Shown piece by piece: positions 49,144-57,354 of a stretch of DNA of 64,000 bases. The DNA is from JAMXLG01 sp963765935 (GTDB taxonomy: Bacteria > Vulcanimicrobiota > Vulcanimicrobiia > Vulcanimicrobiales > Vulcanimicrobiaceae). Positions within the stretch are counted from its first letter, which is position 1. Each line of letters starts with the position of its first letter. The notes below the pieces were generated by a model. That model worked only from the letters and a program-made list of their open reading frames with translations. It searched no databases and was not told the DNA's origin. The translations under genes and the position numbers were made by a program. The stretch covers positions 1,488,001 through 1,552,000 of the forward strand of contig CAVXXX010000001.1 of assembly GCA_963765935.1 (NCBI GenBank), in the 5' to 3' direction.

Positions 49144-50667
49144 TTGCTCGTGGAGAAAGCGCAGCGCGCCGTTCGATCGACCCGCGACATGTGGGTGCTC
49201 GTCGCGACGATCGTCGGCTCAAGTATGGCCTTCATCGACGGCTTCGTCGTAACGCTTGCGTTGCCGTCGATTCAACGCGAATTTCACGCGGGTGCGGGCG
49301 ACGTTGCATGGATCGTCGAGCTCTATACGCTCGTGATCGGCTCGCTGATGCTCATCGGGGGCGCCCTTGCCGATATCTACGGGCGTAAACGCATCTTTAG
49401 CATCGGCATCGTTCTCTTCGCAATCGGCTCGGTCGGCTGCGCATTTGCCTGGTCGATCCAGACGATGCTCATCGCGCGCGTTGTGCAAGGCTTCGGGGGC
49501 ATGTTGTTGATCCCGGCGAGCCTCGCGATTTTGGGCGCGCATTTTACCGGCACCGCGCGCGATCGCGCCATTGCGGCTTGGTCAGCTTTCGGCGCGTTGA
49601 CTTCGACCCTTGGCCCGATGCTCGGCGGCGCGCTCATCGACTCGTTCGGATGGCGCTCCGTTTTCTGGATCAACATTCCGCTCGCCGTTGTAGTCCTGTA
49701 TGCGACAAGCGTGCATATCGACGAAAGCCGCGATGAAAGCGCGTCGCGACGACTCGATCTTTCCGGCGCGACGCTCGTCACGATATCGCTTGCGGCAATC
49801 ACCTACGCACTCATTCGGAGCAGTTCCATCGGCTGGCATTCGATTACGACGACGGGCAGCGCGATTGCGGGCGTGATCGTGATGGGGCTTTTCGTCGCGC
49901 GCGACCGGCGCGTCGCGAACCCGCTCGTGCCTCCCGAAGTCTTTGCATCGCGTACATTTAGCACCATCAATGTCGCGACACTGTTGCTCTACGGCGCCCT
50001 CGGTGCGAATTTCTACGTGATGCCGTTCGTAATGATTCAAGGGCACGGGTTCAACGCGCTACAAACGGCGTTCGCGATCCTTCCAATGGCGGTGTGCATG
50101 GTCGCGCTCGCGCGCCTCGGCACGGCGCTCGCGCGTGTCATCGGGATGCGCACGGTTCTCACAATCGGTCCGATCATAATCGCGGCAGGTTTTGCGTTGC
50201 TCGCGATCTTCGAGCCGAATCCCACGTACCTCACGGCCTTTTTCCCCGGCATTCTCATCACGGGCATCGGCCTTGGGCTCACCGTTGCACCGTTGACGTC
50301 AACCGTCATCGATTCCGTCAAAGCCGAACACGTCGGCATTGCATCCGGCATCAACAACGCCGTCTCGCGTGTTGCCGGTCTACTTGCGGTAGCTGCGCTC
50401 ACAATCGTGCTCGCGAGTCTATATAACGCCTCGTTGAACCGATCGCTCGATGCAATGCACGCTTCTGCAGCAACACGCGCGCAAGCCGACGCGCAACGCG
50501 ATCGCCTCGGCGGCGCCCGCTTCAAGGATGCACGGCTGCAGCGCGCATCAACCGAGGGGTTCGAACACGGGTTTCAAGGCGTCGCCGTAGGCTGCGCGAT
50601 TCTCGCCCTTCTGGCGGCCGTCGCAAACGCATTCGGAATCCGCGACGAGGAGCTAAAGAACACGTAG
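49144..50667 (+). CDS. MFS drug exporter, DHA2/EmrB-QacA-like (14 helices)
   Basis: A 507-aa transporter. First helix VGSSMAFIDGFVVTLALPSIQ carries the Asp of the DHA2 group; ADIYGRKRIFSIGIVLFAIG is motif A; SAFGALTSTLGPMLGGALID motif C. Fourteen hydrophobic segments. Start TTG 49144 or GTG 49150. It lies on the opposite strand within an otherwise collinear rpiB-glyA-upp-comEB block, so it was probably inserted there. Substrate unknown. Confidence 0.9.
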   Translation: MLVEKAQRAVRSTRDMWVLVATIVGSSMAFIDGFVVTLALPSIQREFHAGAGDVAWIVELYTLVIGSLMLIGGALADIYGRKRIFSIGIVLFAIGSVGCAFAWSIQTMLIARVVQGFGGMLLIPASLAILGAHFTGTARDRAIAAWSAFGALTSTLGPMLGGALIDSFGWRSVFWINIPLAVVVLYATSVHIDESRDESASRRLDLSGATLVTISLAAITYALIRSSSIGWHSITTTGSAIAGVIVMGLFVARDRRVANPLVPPEVFASRTFSTINVATLLLYGALGANFYVMPFVMIQGHGFNALQTAFAILPMAVCMVALARLGTALARVIGMRTVLTIGPIIIAAGFALLAIFEPNPTYLTAFFPGILITGIGLGLTVAPLTSTVIDSVKAEHVGIASGINNAVSRVAGLLAVAALTIVLASLYNASLNRSLDAMHASAATRAQADAQRDRLGGARFKDARLQRASTEGFEHGFQGVAVGCAILALLAAVANAFGIRDEELKNT

Positions 50668-50679
50668 CGCACGAGGCTA

Positions 50680-51927
50680 CTACGGAACGTCGAAGCGTGA
50701 CGTCAGTTCGTGGACGCGCGTGCGTAGTTTTTCAACGTTTTCTTTCGTCTCGATATCCGCAAGCCCGTCGAGCATAATGCGCGCGACTTCGCGACATTCG
50801 TCGATGCCGAATCCGCGTGAGGTGATCGCCGGAGTTCCGATGCGGATACCGCTCGCAACCATCGGTTTCTGCTGATCGTACGGAATCGCGTTCTTGTTGA
50901 CGGTGATGCTGATCTCGTCGAGATACTGCTCTACGGCTTTGCCGGTGAGTCCTTTGACCGAAACGTCGACGAGCATCAAGTGCGTGTCGGTTCCGCCCGC
51001 GACCAAACGTAGGCCGCCGCGAACAAACTCTTCCGTCATCGCCTTCGCGTTGTCGATGACTTGTCGTTGATACGTCTCGAACGAGGGCTGCAGTGCCTCA
51101 CCAAACGCAACGGCTTTCGCGGCGATCGTATGCATCAGCGGACCACCTTGAATGCCGGGAAAGACGCTCTTGTCGATCGCTTGCGCGTAGGGTTCTTTGC
51201 AGAGGATGATGCCGCCGCGCGGTCCGCGCAGCGTCTTGTGTGTCGTCGAGGTCACGTATTCTGCGACCGGAACCGGCGACGGATGCAGTCCAACCGCAAC
51301 GAGGCCTGCAATATGTGCCATATCGACGAGCAGCACCGCGCCGACTTCGTCTGCGATTTCACGGAACGGCGCGTAGTCCATCGCACGCGGATACGCACTC
51401 GCGCCGGCGATGATCATCTTGGGTTTGAATTCACGCGCCTTCGCGCGCACGTCATCGAAGTCGATGAGTTCGTTGTCTTTGCGCACGCCGTACGCGATCG
51501 CGTTGTAAAGCTTTCCGCTGAAGCTGACTTTCGTACCGTGCGTGAGATGGCCACCGTGCGCGAGGGACATGCCGAGCACCGTGTCGCCCGGTTGGAGCTG
51601 CGCCATGAACACCGCCATGTTTGCCTGCGCACCCGCGTGCGGTTGAACGTTGGCGTGATCGGCGCCGAAGATTTGTTTCAACCGGTCGATCGCGATATTC
51701 TCGACGACGTCGACGAATTCGCATCCGCCGTAGTAGCGTTTGCCCGGATATCCTTCGGCATATTTGTTGGTCATGACCGACGCCATCGCTTCGCGGACGG
51801 CACGGCTCGCGTAGTTCTCCGATGCGATCAGCTCGAGGTTCTCTTGCTGGCGCCGCTCCTCGTTTTTGATCGCGTCGAAAACTTGCGGATCTTCTGCTTG
51901 AATGGTAGACGGTGTAAGGATATCCAT
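50680..51927 (-). CDS. glyA: serine hydroxymethyltransferase
   Basis: A 415-aa PLP enzyme interconverting serine and glycine with tetrahydrofolate. It begins at ATG 51925-51927 (MDILTPSTIQAEDPQVFDAI), 11 nt after the true rpiB stop. ENLELIASENYASRAVREAM and NKYAEGYPGKRYYGG are hallmark segments. The PLP Lys is in VTSTTHKTLRGPRGGIILC. The frame is open upstream into rpiB only because rpiB is frameshifted; a real fusion protein is not supported. Confidence 0.97.
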   Translation of the reverse strand: MDILTPSTIQAEDPQVFDAIKNEERRQQENLELIASENYASRAVREAMASVMTNKYAEGYPGKRYYGGCEFVDVVENIAIDRLKQIFGADHANVQPHAGAQANMAVFMAQLQPGDTVLGMSLAHGGHLTHGTKVSFSGKLYNAIAYGVRKDNELIDFDDVRAKAREFKPKMIIAGASAYPRAMDYAPFREIADEVGAVLLVDMAHIAGLVAVGLHPSPVPVAEYVTSTTHKTLRGPRGGIILCKEPYAQAIDKSVFPGIQGGPLMHTIAAKAVAFGEALQPSFETYQRQVIDNAKAMTEEFVRGGLRLVAGGTDTHLMLVDVSVKGLTGKAVEQYLDEISITVNKNAIPYDQQKPMVASGIRIGTPAITSRGFGIDECREVARIMLDGLADIETKENVEKLRTRVHELTSRFDVP

Positions 51928-51938
51928 CGTTGTCTTTC

Positions 51939-52467
51939 TTAAAGTACTTCTTTCGGTGTAACAGCGCCGGTAACGGCGCCGGCTTCGATGTCTTTGAGCG
52001 TGCGTTCGCGCTGCGCGTCGCCGAATTCGAAGAGTTGATCGACGCGATATTTGTGGCGTTTGCCGTCGGATCCGTCGCCGTCGAACGGTGTGTGCATGAA
52101 AGATGTCAACGAGCCGTTCGACCATTTCCCAGCCGGTCAAGCGTTCGGAGAGGGCAAGCACGTTGGCGTCGTTATGACGACGCGAGAGTTCGGCCGTGTA
52201 TGGCTCGAACACGACCGCGCAGCGCACGCCGGGAACCTTGTTTGCCGCAATCGAGATGCCGATGCTCGAACCGCAGATGACGATTCCACGATCCGCCTGG
52301 CCGCTTGCGACCGCTTCACCCACTGCGTATCCGTACTGCGGATAATCAACCGGCGTCGCCCCATTAGTCCCGAAGTCGAGAATCTCATGACCGCTCGCTC
52401 GCAACATCTTTGCGATGCGATCTTTGTACTCGAATCCCGCATGGTCCGCACCAAGCGCAACTTTCAT
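51939..52467 (-). CDS. rpiB: ribose-5-phosphate isomerase B, +1 frameshift
   Basis: RpiB/LacAB-type isomerase of the pentose phosphate pathway. VALGADHAGFEYKDRIAKML, VDYPQYGYAVGEAVASGQAD, GIVICGSSIGISIAANKVPG (active Cys) and RRHNDANVLALSERLTGWEM are normal. After ERLVDI the current frame turns Arg-rich and runs into glyA. Removing one T from the TTT run at 52099-52101 (AAA on +) gives FMHTPFDGDGSDGKRHKYRV and a tail ending TGAVTPKEVL, stop 51939-51941. The corrected product is 175 aa, coupled to glyA. Likely a sequence error. Confidence 0.88.
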
Positions 52468-52634
52468 CTAGAAGGCGCTCCGCTCGAAGCTGCGCGCCCC
52501 CCACTTCGTGGGGCCCCCGCTCCATGGGCCGCATAAACGTGGTTCACTGGCAGACTCTCCCCTAGGGCGGCCCTAATTAACATTTTCTCGTTGCAGACAT
52601 GTTCCGGGACTGCGTCGGTGAATGTTGCGATGCC

Positions 52635-53342
52635 ATGAAGCTGGCTTGTACGAGCGGCGCGTTTTCGGGTGCGCTTGATCGTGGGGATCTGACGCAGCTC
52701 GAGGTTCTCGATCACGCTGCACGAGAGCTGAGCGTCGACGGCATCGTCTTGGACGTGCGCCACTTTCCGCGGACCGACGACGACTACCTCGCCCAAGTAA
52801 AGAAGATGGCGACCGATCTCGGTCTCACGATTGTCGCGCTGGAGAGTTGCGACTTTTTCGTCTCCGATGCTATGCGGATGCAGCAGACGATTGCAATGGC
52901 CGTCGCGCTCGGCACTCCGCTGATTGCCGCGCCGCTGGGGAGCGAAACCGAACTTGCATGGAGTCTCCAGCTGGCGAAGCTCTCCGATGCGGCGGGTCTC
53001 GCGAAGACGGCAAATATCACGCTTGCACTGCGTAACGCACCAGGCACATTCGCCGCCAGCGTGCACGACTGCAAGCGCGTCTCGAAAGAGACCGATTCGG
53101 CGTGGCTTCGGTACGGAATCGGACCCACGGCCTTCGACGCCGCGAGCAATGCTAGCGATCTCGCCGAACGCACGGTACTGTTATGGGCCGATGCGCTTGC
53201 TTCGCCCGACGCGCTAATCGCTGCGTGGCACTCGTTCTTAGGCTTCGTCGTGCTTACCGCCGATGCGCCCGTCCCGGAAATAACAAACGCGATCCACCGA
53301 TGGCGAATCGCGCAAGCAAGCGTCGCGCTCGACCGCAGATAA
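52635..53342 (+). CDS. sugar isomerase/epimerase-like TIM-barrel protein
   Basis: A 235-aa protein (ATG 52635, MKLACTSGAFSGALDRGDLT). It follows the xylose-isomerase-like TIM-barrel pattern: AARELSVDGIVLDVRHFPR, LGLTIVALESCDFF, IAMAVALGTPLIAAPLG and LAKTANITLALRNAPGTF. Sequence is short for the family (often 270-300) and metal ligands are not obvious. An in-frame ATG at 52599 lacks an SD. Divergent from rpiB. Reaction unknown. Confidence 0.75.
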   Translation: MKLACTSGAFSGALDRGDLTQLEVLDHAARELSVDGIVLDVRHFPRTDDDYLAQVKKMATDLGLTIVALESCDFFVSDAMRMQQTIAMAVALGTPLIAAPLGSETELAWSLQLAKLSDAAGLAKTANITLALRNAPGTFAASVHDCKRVSKETDSAWLRYGIGPTAFDAASNASDLAERTVLLWADALASPDALIAAWHSFLGFVVLTADAPVPEITNAIHRWRIAQASVALDRR

Positions 53343-53345
53343 CGT

Positions 53346-53493
53346 CTGCCACGCGAGGCAACTGAACCTGCGGTCTCGCAGGTGGGTGCGGCCCGGGCGC
53401 CGGTACTGCAGGCACGAGGCCCAAGCAATCCCGTCGTATCCGGAGCTGATGCTCCCTAGGTATCCAAGTCGGTTCGGCACCTATAGCGTGGTG
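53346..53493 (-). ncRNA. ssrS: probable 6S RNA
   Basis: Read on the - strand, the closing stem CCACGC/GCGTGG (53486-53491 with 53349-53354) and GGTGC/GCACC enclose a long imperfect hairpin. The 3' half contains CACCCACCTGCG-AGAC-CGCAGGTTCAG (about 53361-53387), a perfect CCTGCG/CGCAGG mini-hairpin that matches the conserved 3'-strand hairpin of 6S RNA (in E. coli CACCTTGAAC...GTTCAAGG). 6S RNA binds the housekeeping RNA polymerase and dampens transcription in stationary phase. Exact ends are estimates; a convincing promoter was not found. Confidence 0.62.
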
Positions 53494-53535
53494 CGCGCTA
53501 AGCGCAGTCGAGCCTTTGTAGAGTACCATCCACGG

Positions 53536-54268
53536 TCAAGAGCCGAGCTGGGCACGCCTTCGCAACTCGAAAAGAAAGCGTTCGATTTCGCTTCGAACCC
53601 GCAACGGCGGTTCGCAAAACTCAACGTCTTGCACGTATTGCCCGCGCACGTGCCGCGCGCCGGGCAACGCTTTCGCGCGCACGGTTACGATCGAAGGCCC
53701 GCCGACGACGGCCGGAAGCTGTACGTCGATTTTCATCGGCCACTCTTGGCGCAGCACGCAATCGCACGCGACCCGCATTCCATCGGTCCGCAACACCAGT
53801 GCGATTGCAGCAAAGCGCCCAACCTCGCGGTACCGACACGTCCAGCGGCAGCTTCACATCGACACCGGCCGCTGCATTGCGCCGGTCGACGGCGGTGCGG
53901 ACCGGTGCAAGTTTGCTCGCGTAGAGCGAGACGTAGGCACGCATCTCCGCGCGCGCTTCAGCGCTCTCGAAGCGAAAGAAAATTCCGTAATGATGGAGGC
54001 GGTCCGCGTTTGCGCCTCGCGCGCGCACCACGTTCCCCGTTATTCGCAGAGGCGTCTGCCCCGGACGCGGCAGTTCCATGCGCACGGGATGCTTGAGCCG
54101 CAACGGAGCGCGCGTCGAGACGCGGCATCCGGTCGCGGAAATGTCTTCGAGCGTTGCCTGAATGAGAATATCGATTCCGGCTGCCCGCATATCGATGGCA
54201 CCACGCATCGGAAACCGTCGATCTTTACGGCGATCGGCGGTTTTGCGCTGGACGATTGCTACGTGCAT
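53536..54268 (-). CDS. tandem PilZ-domain protein, +1 frameshift
   Basis: PilZ proteins bind cyclic di-GMP and steer motility or polymer secretion. First domain: TADRRKDRRFPMRGAIDM (RxxxR motif) and LEDISATGCRVSTRA (D/NxSxxG). After VDVKLPLDVSVPR the frame becomes Arg-rich. Removing one G of GG at 53823-53824 continues VGRFAAIALVLRTDGMRVAC and FCEPPLRVRSEIERFLFELR, a second PilZ-like half, with stop 53536-53538. Corrected length 243 aa. The upstream uncorrected frame would end at 53621. Lies just upstream of the 6S RNA on the same strand. Confidence 0.8.
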
Positions 54269-54424
54269 AAAGCCTCCTTATGCACAGTGCACACCCGTGA
54301 GTTCGGCTCAATTAACCCATCGGGCCGTTCGCGCACAAACATATGACGCTGCCGGTTAAAAAACCGCAAGATATGAACCCTGGACGCTTGCCGAGGTATC
54401 GATGACGCGTGATTGACGCGCGCT

Positions 54425-54916
54425 ATGCAGACACCGGCGCTTGCGCGCGACCCCTACATCCACCATGGGAGTCTCGACGTTCCACGCGAGGGTGAACGGC
54501 AATATGAGACGGCTAAATCGTACCTCTCTCAGGACCCCGTGGAACGGCGGTTATTTCAACGGTTGGAACATCCGGCGGACGGACGTCACTATGTGTTACA
54601 GATCAACTCGCGGAACGAAGACTACTTCGATCCCCGCAACAACACAATCGGCTGGGATCCGTATAGCGCCCTTCGAACGACAACGAAAGGGCATCAATCG
54701 CCGGCGCTCGGGCTCGGACACGAAGTCGACCACGCGGTCGAGAATCGTTCGCGAGAGCAACGGCTGATGGATCAGTTCGATGCACGTTACGACAACGCGG
54801 AAGAACGCCGCGTTATTCTCGGCAGCGAAACGCACGCCGCGCGGACGCTCGGCGAAAGCACGCGCCGCGATCACGCCGGCAGCGTGTATCGCGTGAACTC
54901 GCCGGTGCTGCGATGA
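54425..54916 (+). CDS. M91-like zinc metallopeptidase (NleD/HopH-type effector relative)
   Basis: A 163-aa protein (ATG 54425). The core GLGHEVDHAVENRS carries HExxH; downstream NAEERRVILGSETHAARTLGESTRRDHAG fits the M91 order (acidic EExxVxLG, then ExxxARxxGExxRxxHxG ... YRV). M91 proteins such as NleD, XopG and HopH are small zinc proteases delivered into host or rival cells. No signal peptide, and no secretion system is seen in this window. The stop overlaps the next gene's ATG (ATGA), so a partner is co-made. Confidence 0.75.
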   Translation: MQTPALARDPYIHHGSLDVPREGERQYETAKSYLSQDPVERRLFQRLEHPADGRHYVLQINSRNEDYFDPRNNTIGWDPYSALRTTTKGHQSPALGLGHEVDHAVENRSREQRLMDQFDARYDNAEERRVILGSETHAARTLGESTRRDHAGSVYRVNSPVLR

Positions 54917-55254
54917 TCGCGATGTGGATCGATCACGTTCCGAACGCGATCAGCGTGCGGGCTGCGCTCACCGAGCGCGACGTGCAAACGCGTGCGACGC
55001 AACACGTTGAAACGCGCGACGCAAGCATCATTTCCTCGGTATCGCATGCGCTGCGTACAACGGCCGAATCCTCCGCGGAGGGGCCAGCGGATCTGCGGTA
55101 TTTGATTGTCGTTCGCGATGCAGGAAATGTGACGACGCGGATCTACCTCGACGCATTCGGATTGCGCGGTGTAGTGAACGGACGGCCGGTACGTTTTGCC
55201 AACGATGCGATCAAACGCGCAGTAGTCCGCGCATTTCCGCAACTCGCGCAATAG
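54913..55254 (+). CDS. hypothetical partner of the M91-like peptidase, 113 aa
   Basis: Begins MIAMWIDHVPNAISVRAALT, overlapping the peptidase stop by 4 nt. Two parts: a polar N-terminal half (DVQTRATQHVETRDASIISS) and a beta-strand-like half (LRYLIVVRDAGNVTTRIYLD, AFGLRGVVNGRPVRF). No signal or membrane segment. The tight coupling suggests a chaperone, immunity protein or inhibitor of the peptidase, but this is inferred from position only. Confidence 0.65.
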   Translation: MIAMWIDHVPNAISVRAALTERDVQTRATQHVETRDASIISSVSHALRTTAESSAEGPADLRYLIVVRDAGNVTTRIYLDAFGLRGVVNGRPVRFANDAIKRAVVRAFPQLAQ

Positions 55255-55285
55255 GAGAGCGGTCAAACGAGCAGAAAGCGCACGC

Positions 55286-56302
55286 ATGGGTCTCTCGCTC
55301 TCAATTACGCCGCTTGCGCTGCCGCTGAAACATCCATTCAAAATTGCACGCTCCGAGGAAACCGTTGCACGCACGGCGCTCTTTCGCGTAAGCGACGGCA
55401 GCACCGAGGGTCTCGGGGAGGCTACGCCGATCGCGCGGTACGGCGAATCCATCGAGACGGTCGAGCGGTACTTTCGCGAAAACCCGCCGACGCTCGACGA
55501 TCCTTTTCGCCTCGAAGACCTGCTCCACAACGGAATTCCGCCGGCGGCGCGCGAGGGGCTCGACCTCGCGCTGCACGACCTGATCGGTAAACGTCTTGGA
55601 AAACCCCTGTATGCGCTGCTCGGGCTCGATCCGGCACGAACCCCCGTTACCTCGTTTACGATCGGCATCGGCGACACCGAAACGACCTTGCGGAAACTGG
55701 AAGAGATCGGAACTCATCCAATCCTGAAGGTCAAGCTCGGGCTCGGGAGCGCCCGCGAACAAGTCGAGACGATCGCCGCGATTCGCGAACGTTATACGGG
55801 CGTGATTCGCATCGATGCGAACGAAGGATGGAGCGTCGAGAGCGCAGTCGAGATTTTGGGCGAACTTGCGAAGTACGACATCGAGTTCTGCGAACAGCCG
55901 ATTCCGGCCGGTTCACCGGAACGTCTGCGCGCGATCCGCGAACGATCCGAGATTCCAATCGTTACCGACGAAGACTCGCTCACGGCAAACGACTTGCCGA
56001 CCTTAGCCGGATGCGTAGACGGCGTCAACGTGAAGCTGGCAAAAACCGGTGGCATTCGCGGCGCGCTTGCGATGATTCACACGGCCCGTGCGCTCGGCAT
56101 GAAGATCATGCTCGGCTGCATGGTGGAAAGCGCGATCGCTGCAACGGCAGCGGCGCACATTTCACCACTCGTTGACTGGGCCGATATCGACGGACCATTT
56201 TTAACAAAGGACGATCCCTTCAGCGGCGTCACGTATAAGCACGGAAAGCTGATCTTGCCGACCGAACCAGGACTCGGAGTCAAGGAGCAGGTTGCGGCAT
56301 GA
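55286..56302 (+). CDS. L-Ala-D/L-Glu (dipeptide) epimerase, enolase superfamily
   Basis: A 338-aa muconate-lactonizing-type enzyme. Base Lys in HPILKVKLGLG (KxK), metal acids in VIRIDANEGWSV, EFCEQPI and PIVTDEDSLTA, second Lys in VNVKLAKTGGIRGA, and the dipeptide-epimerase loop IMLGCMVESAIAA. It would epimerise murein dipeptides so that ordinary peptidases can use them. N-acetyl-D-glutamate racemase (DgcA) is a related possibility given the DUF1611 partner. Stop overlaps the next start (ATGA). Confidence 0.87.
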   Translation: MGLSLSITPLALPLKHPFKIARSEETVARTALFRVSDGSTEGLGEATPIARYGESIETVERYFRENPPTLDDPFRLEDLLHNGIPPAAREGLDLALHDLIGKRLGKPLYALLGLDPARTPVTSFTIGIGDTETTLRKLEEIGTHPILKVKLGLGSAREQVETIAAIRERYTGVIRIDANEGWSVESAVEILGELAKYDIEFCEQPIPAGSPERLRAIRERSEIPIVTDEDSLTANDLPTLAGCVDGVNVKLAKTGGIRGALAMIHTARALGMKIMLGCMVESAIAATAAAHISPLVDWADIDGPFLTKDDPFSGVTYKHGKLILPTEPGLGVKEQVAA

Positions 56303-57354
56303 AGCGGCGCTATGCAATTCTCGCTCCGGGACATTTCGCAAACGATGCAAAAACGGCGCACGGCGTCGTCGCCTACGGCGAAGACGACGTCGTTGCGGTG
56401 ATCGATCACGCCTCTGCGGGCAAGCGCATACGGGACGTGCTTCCCCACTTGCACCGGGACGCGCCGATTGTCGGCACCGTCGAGGAATCGCTTGCGTATC
56501 ATCCGACGTCGCTGTTGATCGGTACGGCGCCAAAAGGCGGTGCTTTACCGAACGCGTGGCGCAATGAGATTCTGCGCGCGATTCGCGCAAAACTCGAAAT
56601 TGTCAGCGGGCTCCACGACATGCTCGGCGAGGACCGCGAGTTTGCCGACGCGGCGCGTTCAAACGGCACGCAGATTTGGGACGTCCGGAAACCGCCGGAT
56701 ACGCCGATCTTTTCCGGCGCAGCATACGATGTAAAGGCGCCGGTCATACTCATGGTCGGCAACGACTGTGCGGTCGGGAAGATGACGGTCGCGTTGGAAC
56801 TCGCGCGCGCTGCACGCGACGCCGGCAAGACCCCGGTGTTCGTGCCGACCGGGCAGACGGGAATCATGATCGCGGGTTGGGGCATCTCCATCGATCGCGT
56901 CATCGCCGATTTTGCTCCGGGCGCAACGGAGCAACTTGTGCTCGAAGCCGCCAAGCGTAATCCCGATGTCATCATCGTCGAAGGACAAGGCTCCATCAAT
57001 CACCCCGCCTATGCACCGGTGACGCTTGCGTTGATGTACGGTGCCGCGCCCGATGCGCTCGTGCTCGTTTGCGATCCGGTGCGTCCGCGCATCGAAAGTT
57101 ACCTGACGCCGACCCTCGGCTATCGCGAACTCATTCGCATTCACGAATCGTTGTTGGCGACGGTGAAGCCGGCGCGCGTCGTCGGCATCGCACTCAACAC
57201 ACGCAAACTCGATGATGCGCGCGCGCGTGCAGAGATCGAGCGGGCGAAAGCGGAGACAAACCTACCGGCCGACGACGTCGTGCGGTACGGCCCGCACGCG
57301 CTTTATGCGTCGATTGCACCGTCTCTTCGCAAAGAACGCCCGTGCGGCGAGTAG
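56299..57354 (+). CDS. DUF1611 family P-loop protein
   Basis: A 351-aa protein of the DUF1611 family. The N-terminal part ends with HDMLGEDREFADAARSNGTQ and precedes a nucleotide loop VILMVGNDCAVGKMTVALEL (GxxCxxGKM). Then FVPTGQTGIMIAGWGISIDR and VIIVEGQGSINHPAYAPVTL. Some family members (DgcN) N-acetylate D-glutamate; the pairing with an enolase-superfamily epimerase fits D-Glu or murein-peptide use. Coupled to both neighbours. The precise reaction here is not proven. Confidence 0.83.
   Translation: MKRRYAILAPGHFANDAKTAHGVVAYGEDDVVAVIDHASAGKRIRDVLPHLHRDAPIVGTVEESLAYHPTSLLIGTAPKGGALPNAWRNEILRAIRAKLEIVSGLHDMLGEDREFADAARSNGTQIWDVRKPPDTPIFSGAAYDVKAPVILMVGNDCAVGKMTVALELARAARDAGKTPVFVPTGQTGIMIAGWGISIDRVIADFAPGATEQLVLEAAKRNPDVIIVEGQGSINHPAYAPVTLALMYGAAPDALVLVCDPVRPRIESYLTPTLGYRELIRIHESLLATVKPARVVGIALNTRKLDDARARAEIERAKAETNLPADDVVRYGPHALYASIAPSLRKERPCGE

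Noticed and set aside
50680..52467. Bifunctional RpiB-GlyA fusion protein
   Set aside because: The linker is out-of-frame rpiB sequence; the natural RpiB tail and stop exist in the neighbouring frame.
53490..53515. Another copy of the dispersed repeat (CGCTAAGCGCAGTCGAGC)
   Set aside because: Shares only a partial word with the repeat family and lies beside the 6S-like RNA; similarity too short to claim.
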